DNA of 43,576 nucleotides, from the IMG/VR virus record IMGVR_UViG_3300036860_000844, positions 1-43,576 of that record; one strand, 5' to 3'. A program made the position numbers and the translations under genes. Below are positions 36,801 to 43,576 of this stretch, piece after piece (positions within the stretch are counted from its first letter, which is position 1; each line of letters begins with the position of its first letter). The notes beneath the pieces were generated by a model. That model was not told where the DNA came from and ran no database searches. It saw nothing but the letters and a program-made list of their open reading frames with translations. The stretch is from a virus.

Positions 36801-39800
36801 TCCGCCGCGAGGAACTGAACGGCAACAAGGTCGTCGACTTCAAGCACGCGATCCTCGGCGACGAGAGCGTGTTCACGGTTGACCGCCACATCGCGCGGTT
36901 CGCCGGCGTACAGCAGCGGGCCTCCGGCCTGAACGACGCCGAGTACTCGACGCTCTCGGAGTGGGGCAAGCAGTTCGCCTCGAACATGGGGACCCCGCCG
37001 CGCTACGCGCAGCAGCGTCTCTGGATCGGCGGGCGTCTGGTCGAGGGGATCGAGGACGAGTTCAAGGGCAGCAACAACCCCCTCTTCGACACCGTCGCTG
37101 AGATGGCGAAGGAGCAGGGCGTCCTCGACCTCGTGCCGAAATCCTCGCTGCTCGGCGAGGAGGGACGCACCCGCGCCGGCGTCGCGTGGGTCCTGGGCCG
37201 TGCCGCGCTCGGTGCCGTCATCGGCGGCGAGATGGGCGACACGAACGAGGAGCGCCTCCGCAACGCGCTGATGGGCGTCGGTGTCGTGGGGCTCGCCCCG
37301 ACCGCCATCGCGAAGCTCTCGCGTCTCGTGAAGGACAACGCGCACGTCGTGCGGAACCTCGTGCGGAAGCCGACGAACCAGTACCCGCCCGAGGTAGCTC
37401 AGGCCCTGGACCGCCTGTTCACCGGCTACGACGCCGAGATCGCGGCGGCCACGCGCGGCGTGCGCCCGCACGCGCAGGCCCTGAACGAGGCCGAGCAGAT
37501 GATCCGCTCCGGCCAGATGGGGATGGACGAGGTTCGCGCGTGGTTCCCCGGCCAGACGATGAACGACGCCGAGGCGATGGCCTTCATCAAGACGATGGCG
37601 ACGCACGCGACCCTCGTGCAGGACTACGTCTCCGGTCTCGCGCAGCAGGCCTCGAAGGGCGCGCTCCCGCCCGAGGCGGTCGACGGGCTGCTGCAGCGCC
37701 TGTTCACGCTTCGCGAGTTCCTGCCGCGTCCCGCCGGCATCCGCGCCGAGTCGGGCCGCACGCTCTCGGCGATGAACGAACCGACGGCCGGCTGGAACGC
37801 GTACCTCGACCAGTGGCACCAGATCTTCACCGATCCGAAGCTCGGCATGACGCCTGAGTCGCTGATCGCAACGATCTCGAAGTTCAAGCGCCCCGACCAG
37901 TTCGCGCGGCTCGCCGTCGCGCAGCAGGCGCCGGGCTGGACCGACATGATCATCGAGGGGCTCTACGGTGCGCTCCTCGGGAACCCGGTCACGCTCTCCG
38001 TGAACGCGGCGGCCGATGCCCTGACCGCGAGCTACGCCGTGATCGAGCGGACCGCCGGCGCGGTGATGGGCGACTCCTTGCACTGGGCCGAGCCGTTCGC
38101 GCTCCTCTACGGCTACACGAAGTCGATCCCGCTCGCGTGGAAGAACGCGGTCAATACGTTCCAGACCGGGCAGAGCGCGTTCGGTGGCGCCTCGAAGGTC
38201 GAGGCCGCAGCCGGCCCGATGAGCGGCGTGACGCACGACTGGCTGAAGCAGACGATGCTCGGGAAGATCGCCGAAACCCTGGTACCGGTCTCGCTCGGCA
38301 GCGCCGCGTACGCCGCGGGGATGGACCCGATGCAGGCCGCGACCGTCGCGTGGGCGACGCATCCCGCGACGTGGGCACTCGGCCCGCGCGCGCTGAAGTC
38401 CACCGACGAGATCTTCAAGACGATGCTGTTCGAGGGCGAGAAGTGGGCCCAGGCGCTGCGCCGTGGTGCGGCGATTACGGACCCCAAGCTCCGCAAGCAG
38501 AAGATCGCGGAGATCGTGCAGAGCCCGAACTCGGTCGTGCGCGGCGCGGCTGAGAACTTCGCGAACGAGTTCACGTTCAACGGTCGGCCCGGCCCGATCA
38601 TGCAGGGACTGATGGACGGCATCAACGACCCGAACCTGCCGGGTCCGTACAAGGTCTTCGCGAAGACGCAGGTTCCGTTCCTGAACGTCCCGAACAACAT
38701 CTTCAAGTTCATCGGTCGGCGCACGCCGGGGCTCCAGCAGCTTTCCGCAAGCTGGTGGAACGACCTGAAGACGCCGGGCCCGCGCCAGGACACCGCGCTC
38801 GGGCAGCTAGCGCTCGGGGCCTCGTGGCTCTCGGTGATCGCGGCCGAGGCCGCGCAGGGCAACATCGTGGGCTCCGGCCCCGGAGATCCGAACCTGTTCC
38901 GCGAGTGGATCGCGGACGGTAATCAGGAGTATTCGGCCCGGTTCGGCAACAAGACCTTCTCGATCAACCGCCTCGATCCGTTCGGCGGCATGATCGGCCT
39001 CGTCTCGGACTGGGCCGCGATCTCCGCGCACATCGATGACGCGACGAACGACCAGATCGCGACAGCGCTCCTCATGGCGGTCTCGAAGGACATGATGTCG
39101 AAGACCTACCTGCAGGGCGCGTCGAACGTCCTCGACGCGATCACGACGAAGGACCCGAACAAGGCCTACCGCTGGCTCCAGCAGTCGAGCGGGACGCTCA
39201 CGCCCTCGCTCGTGAAGCAGCAGCGGCAGATCGCGGACCCGTACTTCCGCGAGGTGCGCGGGCTGATCGACGCGCAGATGGACCGCCTGCCGGAGTTCTC
39301 GAAGAAGCTCGCCGTGCGGAAGAACATCTTCGCTGATCCGATCACGAACCACGAGCCGATCGGCTACGGCGTCGACCTCGTGAACCCGTTCGTGATGCGG
39401 ACGAAGAAGAACGACCCCGCCTCGAAGGCGCTGCTCGACAACAAGATCTCGGTCGCGATGCCGGGCTGGGCGATCTTCGGCGGCGACGACAAGAAGTTCA
39501 CGCTCGATCCGCAGCGCGAGTCGGTCGGCGTGCCGCTCTCGGCCGAGCAGCGAGATGAACTGGTCGATCTGATCGGCAAGCCGCTGAAGCGCGAGTGGCT
39601 CGCCTTCGTGAACTCCTCCGACTACGACGCGAAGAACGTGGGGCCGGACTCGATGAACGCGCTGGTGTTCCGCCGCCTCTACACGAAGTTCCGCGAGGCC
39701 GGAGTGAAGACCCTCGTGGACAAGTACCCGCTGCTGGAGCGTGACCTCGAAGTGGTTCTCGCCCGCCGGAAGCAGTCGCTCGAATCCCCGCTCGCTCCCC

Positions 39801-39823
39801 GCCAACTGGAGAACGCACGATGA
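33803..39823 (+). CDS. Giant internal virion protein, T7 gp16-like with polyvalent domains
   Basis: A 2006-residue ejection protein; GTG start after AGGAG. No lytic transglycosylase domain is apparent at the N-terminus, unlike T7 gp16. Residues about 290-400 (DPRAAFGGWYDKGSNTTYLDIS) and about 470-525 (FRYVHDMLGH, YRAWLAHETKLA) resemble large-polyvalent-protein domains of phages. A second globular, possibly enzymatic region lies at about 855-1080 (KFAQEMYKEFGSAIIPHLD, MASLLAATSPQQAVRPNVDAAL). Two Gly/Ala-rich hydrophobic stretches at about 785-815 and 1129-1170 (ALGMAAGAAVGDD and ALGAVIGGEMGDT) look like paired glycine zippers for membrane insertion. The C-terminal half has hydrophobic helices. 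It would enter the host with the DNA. Confidence 0.82.
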   Translation: MAEDLKPFYVRSLEDRQRAVETSAGDAALAQFEPMTSPQAKPTDGSVQINADPSAPQDLSKVPGYKPTWMPPAKRLQTPSPDEARRMMGRPTRTYVPGEDLPAEDQPQTLQEQIDATMRSLNTEQGMDPETGLHPKLKTLIEYVANTKDVADLQKRLNSPEGVSLIEGLGLSTPFMNAVMHAAHEVLTAGGVPEPYSSVGEYVSALLVPSRMAIQAGGAVALDRVGTGEPGAAGKVVKQIGATALDKVRQIRDGGLSKTLAGELATNQGFSWSVAGRRAVKFPEATRGVSIAPELEQAIKGVASPEQISAYLKKNEKVLKDPRAAFGGWYDKGSNTTYLDISVAAKSHEANAVGASTGQRAIFDPVTKDSIPVDYGAKGPHPYHASSEPLKPQDIEIARAYDAAASNPDLKPHWDSLASETDRLFEEISKTGPRMELVDGQPYTSAEQMAKEVRETGVMKVSKDNSEHPFWTPEQNARFRYVHDMLGHVEPGHDFSLEGEYRAWLAHETKLADETAKTALKTEVYGQAASAVANSGRFAEQKAVDLGKGLAPIEERLSKGLDLVNPPSMEQRFADAQAAFAQGAQRSEAGLQQMEGLLQDSKGWVDGVKTVVSEAGAEFVSAVEKDGQRIVSYRDPVTGKTGEISVDKLSKHNLQAELGNARAVEANGGLLPDQVRAKLAELEAGGLKNTDEYRALLDELGPEGTAFKREASLSPEAAQAKHNAAVEAGGAQPIGITADPDGNPMVWFNDPITGSTHLLFGNEVSPERVKQVLEESRKAWGKGALGMAAGAAVGDDDDPYSGTVLGAALGIGVGNLKLLRDPALAEKLAGKLRVGGRLENALVARGVGKLLMHGADDLKFAQEMYKEFGSAIIPHLDSLLARSKKALAEKIDTLDFLTPYEEVSKYWNAVSDTAPDWYGTPALLRQIVGPDTELMASLLAATSPQQAVRPNVDAALAVYKILKTEPTFLWKKLIGPENEKLMAKFGISGENILPNVWRAIRREELNGNKVVDFKHAILGDESVFTVDRHIARFAGVQQRASGLNDAEYSTLSEWGKQFASNMGTPPRYAQQRLWIGGRLVEGIEDEFKGSNNPLFDTVAEMAKEQGVLDLVPKSSLLGEEGRTRAGVAWVLGRAALGAVIGGEMGDTNEERLRNALMGVGVVGLAPTAIAKLSRLVKDNAHVVRNLVRKPTNQYPPEVAQALDRLFTGYDAEIAAATRGVRPHAQALNEAEQMIRSGQMGMDEVRAWFPGQTMNDAEAMAFIKTMATHATLVQDYVSGLAQQASKGALPPEAVDGLLQRLFTLREFLPRPAGIRAESGRTLSAMNEPTAGWNAYLDQWHQIFTDPKLGMTPESLIATISKFKRPDQFARLAVAQQAPGWTDMIIEGLYGALLGNPVTLSVNAAADALTASYAVIERTAGAVMGDSLHWAEPFALLYGYTKSIPLAWKNAVNTFQTGQSAFGGASKVEAAAGPMSGVTHDWLKQTMLGKIAETLVPVSLGSAAYAAGMDPMQAATVAWATHPATWALGPRALKSTDEIFKTMLFEGEKWAQALRRGAAITDPKLRKQKIAEIVQSPNSVVRGAAENFANEFTFNGRPGPIMQGLMDGINDPNLPGPYKVFAKTQVPFLNVPNNIFKFIGRRTPGLQQLSASWWNDLKTPGPRQDTALGQLALGASWLSVIAAEAAQGNIVGSGPGDPNLFREWIADGNQEYSARFGNKTFSINRLDPFGGMIGLVSDWAAISAHIDDATNDQIATALLMAVSKDMMSKTYLQGASNVLDAITTKDPNKAYRWLQQSSGTLTPSLVKQQRQIADPYFREVRGLIDAQMDRLPEFSKKLAVRKNIFADPITNHEPIGYGVDLVNPFVMRTKKNDPASKALLDNKISVAMPGWAIFGGDDKKFTLDPQRESVGVPLSAEQRDELVDLIGKPLKREWLAFVNSSDYDAKNVGPDSMNALVFRRLYTKFREAGVKTLVDKYPLLERDLEVVLARRKQSLESPLAPRQLENAR

Positions 39824-41991
39824 GTGTGACGACCGAATCCAACAAGAGCCCGTATACGGGCACCGGTGCCCAGACCGTCTTCCCCTACACGTTCAAGATC
39901 TTCAAGGACACGGACCTCAAAGTGTATGTGGGCGGCGTGCTGAAGACGCTGACGACCGACTACACGGTCGACGGCGTCGGGAACGATCTCGGCGGGAACG
40001 TGACGTTCGTCTCCGCGCCGGCGAACGGCGCATCAGTCGTCCTCGTCCGGGTGCTCCTGAAGACGCAGGAGACGGTGTACCCGTCGAATGCCAAGTTCCC
40101 GGCGAAGGTCCATGAGGCCGCGCTCGACCGGGCGATCATGCTGATCCAGCAGCTAGCCGAGGTCGACTCGCGCTGCCTGAAGCTCGCGATCACGACCGCG
40201 CTCACCGAACCGACGATGACCGACCCGACGCAGGCCGGGCACTTCCTGCGCGTCGCGTCGCTCTCTCCGCTCGCGTTCGAGTTCGCGAGCGTCACCGGCC
40301 AGGGTGCGATCGGCCTGCCGCTCTCGCTCGCCGATGGGGGCCTGGGCGCTTCGTTTGCCAGCCGCGACGCTGCGGTCGCCGGCCTGAACGTCGGGCAGTG
40401 GAAGCAGGGCGCGGACATCGCGTCGGCCGCCACGATCACGCTGCCGAACCCGCTCGACGGAAACCTGATCAAGATCACAGGCAGCACCGGGATCTCGACC
40501 CTCAGCACGACGGGCGTCACCGCTGGCACGCGGCTCACGCTGTGGTTTACAGGCACGCCGCTGCTAACGCACGGCGCGAACTTCTTCCTGCAGGGGCAGG
40601 CGAACTATCAGGTCGTCGCGAACGATCTGATCGAATTCGTCTATCTCGGCTCCTCGAAGTGGCAGGAGACCCGTCGGATCAATGCCGCCGCCGCGACGGG
40701 CAAGTTCCTGAAGGACGACGGAACGTTCTCGGTCTTGCCGTCGCAAGGGCTCGCGCAGGACTTCCACGGGCTGCACGCGAAGACTGGCCCCGACAACGAC
40801 ACGCGCAAGACGACCGTCGCACTCCTCAACCTCAAGTCCGTCGTTATGAGCGACGGCACGCGATACGACGACGTGACCCGTGAAGGGACGGACGCGCCGC
40901 TCACGGCGGCGATCACGGCCTCAGGCGCCGGCGGACTCGACACTGGCGCCGAGGCAGCGTCCACATGGTACTCGTACCGCCTGATCGGCAAGTCGAGTAC
41001 GAAGGCCAAAACGGACCTGAAGCTGGTCCTACACCGAGAGAAGGACTTCTTCCTCGACGAGTCGTTCCAGACGAACAACGCGAACGGTAACGTGCGCGAC
41101 GCCGCCGCACGCACGAAGGTCGCGCAGGGCATCAAGGTCGACACGACCGGCAAGTTCGTCATGTTCGTGTGCTACCTGACCCGCGTCGGCTCCCCGACCG
41201 GCAACGTGTGGCTGGAAGTACAAGGCGACAACGCCGGCAACCCGAACGGCGTCGTGCTCGCCACGTCCGAGAAGAAGGACGTCAACCACATCTCTTCAAA
41301 CTCGGTGCAGAAGCAGTGGTTCTTGTTCCGCGTGCCGGCGACGATCACGGCCACCACGCAGTACCACGTGGTCATGCGCGGTGACTTCGCCATCGACGGC
41401 GTAAACTTCGTTCGCTGGTGGGGCGAGAACGCGAATAACTACGCGAACGGCGTCGCAAAGCAGGCAGACGGCTCCGACGTGTGGTCAGCGCTTTCGGGCG
41501 TCCTCGATCTGTCGTTGGAGGTCTACATCGTCCGCAACGACGCGGCGGTGACGTACCCGGCGACCTACGACCATGAGTGCTTGCTCGGGTACGTTTACAA
41601 CGACTCGGGCTCCGACTTCGAGCCGTTCGAGCAGATCGGTCGGTACGTCAAGCCGCTTCTCAGTAAGAGTCGCACGGACGGCAGCGGGACGTTCTTGCGA
41701 CCTGACCTGCTGGACTTCTCGGCGTGGTTCCCCCCCGTACTCGTGACGGCGCACTTCAACGTCAAGGACACTACAGCGGCGAACAGCATCAAGATCGCAC
41801 AGGTACCCGAGGGCGGCGCCGAACAGTCGACCGGTACAGCGGGGTACGCGTTCGGCGTCGGTTACGTCACGACGCAAGGTGCCGAGGGCTCGGCCCACCA
41901 CCATCCGGTGCTGTGCAGCCACCAGCGTTTGTACATGTCCGGCGGTGGCGCGACGACGTCGGCGCATCTTATGGGCTGGGAGTTCTTCTAA
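39820..41991 (+). CDS. Tail fibre protein, T7 gp17-like N-terminus
   Basis: A 723-residue receptor-binding fibre. Residues 1-150 match the T7 tail-fibre attachment domain: YTGTGAQTVFPYTFKIFKDTDLKVYVGGVLKTL, DYTVDGVGNDLGGNVTFVSAPANGASVVLVR, KFPAKVHEAALDRAIMLIQQLAEV. A repeating shaft follows (about 200-330), and the C-terminal 380 residues are beta-rich with carbohydrate-binding-like segments (VWLEVQGDNAGNPNG, WFLFRVPATITATTQYHVVMRGDF). It overlaps the previous gene by four bases (ATGA). The distal part is unlike any T7-type tip I recognise, so host range cannot be inferred. Confidence 0.9.
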   Translation: MSVTTESNKSPYTGTGAQTVFPYTFKIFKDTDLKVYVGGVLKTLTTDYTVDGVGNDLGGNVTFVSAPANGASVVLVRVLLKTQETVYPSNAKFPAKVHEAALDRAIMLIQQLAEVDSRCLKLAITTALTEPTMTDPTQAGHFLRVASLSPLAFEFASVTGQGAIGLPLSLADGGLGASFASRDAAVAGLNVGQWKQGADIASAATITLPNPLDGNLIKITGSTGISTLSTTGVTAGTRLTLWFTGTPLLTHGANFFLQGQANYQVVANDLIEFVYLGSSKWQETRRINAAAATGKFLKDDGTFSVLPSQGLAQDFHGLHAKTGPDNDTRKTTVALLNLKSVVMSDGTRYDDVTREGTDAPLTAAITASGAGGLDTGAEAASTWYSYRLIGKSSTKAKTDLKLVLHREKDFFLDESFQTNNANGNVRDAAARTKVAQGIKVDTTGKFVMFVCYLTRVGSPTGNVWLEVQGDNAGNPNGVVLATSEKKDVNHISSNSVQKQWFLFRVPATITATTQYHVVMRGDFAIDGVNFVRWWGENANNYANGVAKQADGSDVWSALSGVLDLSLEVYIVRNDAAVTYPATYDHECLLGYVYNDSGSDFEPFEQIGRYVKPLLSKSRTDGSGTFLRPDLLDFSAWFPPVLVTAHFNVKDTTAANSIKIAQVPEGGAEQSTGTAGYAFGVGYVTTQGAEGSAHHHPVLCSHQRLYMSGGGATTSAHLMGWEFF

Positions 41992-41994
41992 GCC

Positions 41995-42192
41995 ATGGGC
42001 GATCCCGAGATCTACGAACGGCTCGCCACTCTCGAAGCAAAGCAGCAGGCGCAGCACGAGCTACTCACGGAAGTACGCGACGACATCAAGCTGCTCCTCG
42101 GGTTCCGTGCCGGTCTGACGGCGGTCTCAGCCGTCGTCTCCCTCATCGTCGGATCGATCGTCGCGTTCCTCTTCAAGAAGGCCGGCTCATGA
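41995..42192 (+). CDS. Holin-like protein, XhlA type
   Basis: A 65-residue protein with an N-terminal coiled coil (YERLATLEAKQQAQHELLTEVRDDIKLLL) and one C-terminal membrane helix (AVSAVVSLIVGSIVAFLF) ending in Lys-Lys. This layout is that of haemolysin XhlA-like phage proteins. It comes just before the endolysin, to which it is coupled (ATGA). It would permeabilise the inner membrane or help the other membrane protein in lysis. Confidence 0.75.
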   Translation: MGDPEIYERLATLEAKQQAQHELLTEVRDDIKLLLGFRAGLTAVSAVVSLIVGSIVAFLFKKAGS

Positions 42193-42590
42193 CCCAGTAC
42201 TTCACCGAGGCCGAACTCCGCTGTAAGTGCGGTCGCCCCGCATGCGACGCACCGAAGCCGTCGATGGCGCTCCTCTCGATGCTCGATCTCGTGCGCCGTG
42301 CCGTCGGGCGTCCGCTCCCGGTGAACAGCGGGTGCCGCTGCGCGTGGTGGAACGCGAAGCAGGGCGGCGTGAAGGGCAGCGAGCACGAGACCGGCGAGGG
42401 CGCCGACATCGCCTGCCCCGACTCGTCCCTGCGGTTCCGCATCCTCATGGCCGCGTGGCAGACCGGCGTCGCACGGGTCGGGACCGGCAAGGACTTCATC
42501 CACCTCGGCGTCTCGAAGACCCACGACCAGAATGTGGTCTGGCACTACTACGGCAACGGGACCTGCACCGTCTGCCACAAGGAGCCCTGA
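42189..42590 (+). CDS. Endolysin, M15-family peptidase
   Basis: A 133-residue zinc peptidase cutting peptidoglycan cross-links (D-Ala/meso-DAP-type bonds in the family). The Peptidase_M15_3 pattern is complete: VNSGCRC (Ser47, Arg50), SEHETGEGADI (zinc ligands His66 and Asp73) and DFIHLGV (His105). No signal sequence, so release needs the holin. Cys residues at both ends (RCKCGRPAC and TCTVC) may bind a structural zinc or form disulfides, which is not standard. The start ATG overlaps the holin stop. Confidence 0.9.
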   Translation: MTQYFTEAELRCKCGRPACDAPKPSMALLSMLDLVRRAVGRPLPVNSGCRCAWWNAKQGGVKGSEHETGEGADIACPDSSLRFRILMAAWQTGVARVGTGKDFIHLGVSKTHDQNVVWHYYGNGTCTVCHKEP

Positions 42591-42997
42591 TGCCCGCTGC
42601 TCTTCTCGCCGTGCTCCTCCCTGCGCTGATCCCGGTCCTGGCTGACGGAGTTCGCGGGGTCGTCTCGTACTTCTCCGGTGGCGCTGGCGCCCGTCCGCAG
42701 AACGTGGACGAGGCCGTGAAGCTCATGGCCGCCGAGGCCGAGCGTCTGAAGGCCCTGGCCGCGCTCGATGCACCGGCCACTGATGCCTCGCTCTGGGTGA
42801 AGAACCTTCGCGCGTCGTTCCGCTACATCGCGGCCGGGTTCTTCGTGGTTCAGCCATACGTGCTCGTGCTCGCGAAGGGCTCGGGCATGGAGATCGCGGA
42901 CGAGTTCATCGCGCTCTCGTTCGAGGCCGCGACGTCGGCCTTCTCCTTCATCTTCGGCGACCGGATGTACGCCGGGCTGAAGGGCCTCAAGAAGTAG
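42590..42997 (+). CDS. Membrane protein of the lysis cassette, 3TM holin-like
   Basis: A 135-residue protein. Hydrophobic segments are at 2-20 (AALLAVLLPALIPVLADG), about 77-97 (YIAAGFFVVQPYVLVLA) and 105-125 (FIALSFEAATSAFSFIFG), separated by a charged amphipathic stretch (NVDEAVKLMAAEAERLKALAAL). The final part FSFIFGDRMYAGLKGLKK is typical of 3TM phage holin/DUF3154-type proteins. Its ATG overlaps the endolysin stop (TGATG). It may be the main holin, with the XhlA-like protein an accessory. Confidence 0.78.
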   Translation: MPAALLAVLLPALIPVLADGVRGVVSYFSGGAGARPQNVDEAVKLMAAEAERLKALAALDAPATDASLWVKNLRASFRYIAAGFFVVQPYVLVLAKGSGMEIADEFIALSFEAATSAFSFIFGDRMYAGLKGLKK

Positions 42998-43006
42998 CCC
43001 ACCTCA

Positions 43007-43027
43007 CCGCCCTGCGATGTGGGGCGG
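43007..43027 (+). terminator. Hairpin between the lysis cassette and the zincin gene
   Basis: CCGCCC pairs with GGGCGG across a 9-base loop, ten bases after the holin stop. No T-run follows. A second small stem CTCCC-CTC-GGGAG lies just before the zincin start. Possible partial terminator. Confidence 0.4.
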
Positions 43028-43051
43028 AATCCTCCCCTCGGGAGTCCCACC

Positions 43052-43576
43052 ATGAGACGTCTGCTCGCTGTCCTCCTGCTCCTCTCGCTGCTCGCCGGCG
43101 GCAGCTACGCCTCGGCTACCCCGCGGTTCACCCTCCGAGACCTCGTCGCCTGGACCGGCTGCACGGCCGAGGTGGTCACCAGTGACGCGCACGGGATCGA
43201 GGAGTCCTTCTACCTGCCCGAACAGCACGCCCTCTACCTGGGGACCGCTCCGGCCCCCAGCTACGTCGTCCTGATGGTCGCCTTGCACGAGTCGGCACAC
43301 TGCCTCCAGATGCAGGAGGGGTATCTGGTCCCGCTCTGGACGGCCGAGGGCTCGGTGGCGGTCGAGCTAGACGCGGACCGGCGGGCGGCTGAGATGGCCT
43401 GCGACCTGGGGCTCGACGGCGCGCGTCTGCTCCACGACGTCTTCGCGTGGCTGCACTCCGAGTTCGGCTACGACGGCGACGGCTCCCACGGCACGATCGA
43501 GGAGCGGATCTCCCAGGCCGACCACGCGCTCGGGTGCCGGAACGTGCCGGCTCAGGCCCCGATCCTGACTCGGTAG
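43052..43576 (+). CDS. Secreted zincin-type metalloprotein
   Basis: A 174-residue protein with a Sec signal peptide (MRRLLAVLLLLSLLAGGSYA, cleavage near Ala20-Ser21). An HExxH zinc motif is present (HESAH, 79-83), and VELDADRRAAEMA (about 104-116) offers a third ligand Glu105, as in gluzincin-like peptidases. Cys residues at 37, 84, 117 and 162 may form disulfides outside the cytoplasm. It stands after the lysis genes with its own 54-base gap, where spanin genes often lie; it may aid lysis, or be a separate cargo gene acting in the periplasm. The stop codon is the last base of the window. Confidence 0.75.
   Translation: MRRLLAVLLLLSLLAGGSYASATPRFTLRDLVAWTGCTAEVVTSDAHGIEESFYLPEQHALYLGTAPAPSYVVLMVALHESAHCLQMQEGYLVPLWTAEGSVAVELDADRRAAEMACDLGLDGARLLHDVFAWLHSEFGYDGDGSHGTIEERISQADHALGCRNVPAQAPILTR

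Noticed and set aside
35900-38362. 820-codon minus-strand open frame opposite the giant virion protein
   Set aside because: Same antisense artefact of GC-rich third positions; no recognisable motif.
39820-41991. Diversity-generating retroelement, as in BPP-1
   Set aside because: Structural genes resemble BPP-1, but no reverse transcriptase, accessory protein or template/variable repeat pair was found near the fibre gene.

Overview
The window looks like a near-complete genome, or an excised prophage, of a temperate short-tailed phage (podovirus). The capsid and tail module follows the T7/BPP-1 gene order: terminase, T7 gp8-like portal, Bbp19-family protein, scaffold, major capsid protein, gp11- and gp12-like tail tube proteins, three internal virion proteins, tail fibre and lysis genes. 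It also carries a tyrosine integrase and a Cro/C1-type repressor. The DNA is GC-rich (mid-60s percent by eye, strongly GC at third codon positions). Lipoproteins, a small M15 peptidase and the BPP-1-like structural set suggest a Gram-negative, probably proteobacterial, host, but nothing names it. Both window ends fall exactly on stop codons, so the true genome ends and attP cannot be seen.

Layout. From about 17.82 kb leftward to position 1, forty genes lie on the minus strand. Most are small and joined by 1-4 nt start/stop overlaps. In order of transcription: small zinc-ribbon proteins and a DUF932 protein; an ECF-like sigma factor; a run of tiny unknowns; a Toprim primase-like protein; an HNH nuclease; a family A DNA polymerase with an N-terminal uracil-DNA-glycosylase-like domain; a probable ssDNA-binding protein; a PD-(D/E)XK nuclease; a DnaB-like helicase; a RuvC-like resolvase; a metallophosphoesterase; a lipoprotein; nucleotide enzymes (deoxyribosyltransferase-like, dNMP kinase); accessory GNAT and cupin proteins; and the integrase. 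From about 18.2 kb rightward all genes are on the plus strand: a short lysogeny operon (repressor, two Cys-rich proteins, lipoprotein), then packaging, head, tail and lysis genes to the right end, where a secreted zincin is last.

Control. The divergent control region (17.82-18.20 kb) holds a strong leftward promoter, repeated RCTAGG-N8-CCTAGY operators and a perfect DnaA box beside an AT-rich stretch. The same operator occurs upstream of the integrase and over the repressor promoter, so one repressor probably controls replication genes, itself and the integrase. No T7-type RNA polymerase is present; host RNA polymerase, perhaps redirected by the phage sigma factor, must transcribe the late genes.

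Most notable: the ECF-like sigma factor; the three-site operator; the candidate origin; a tRNA-His(GUG) with encoded CCA but no G-1, followed by a multi-hairpin RNA element just before the capsid gene; the glycosylase-like/exonuclease/polymerase fusion; the charged protein ending in an acidic, Trp-terminated tail; and a 2006-residue internal virion protein with polyvalent-protein domains.
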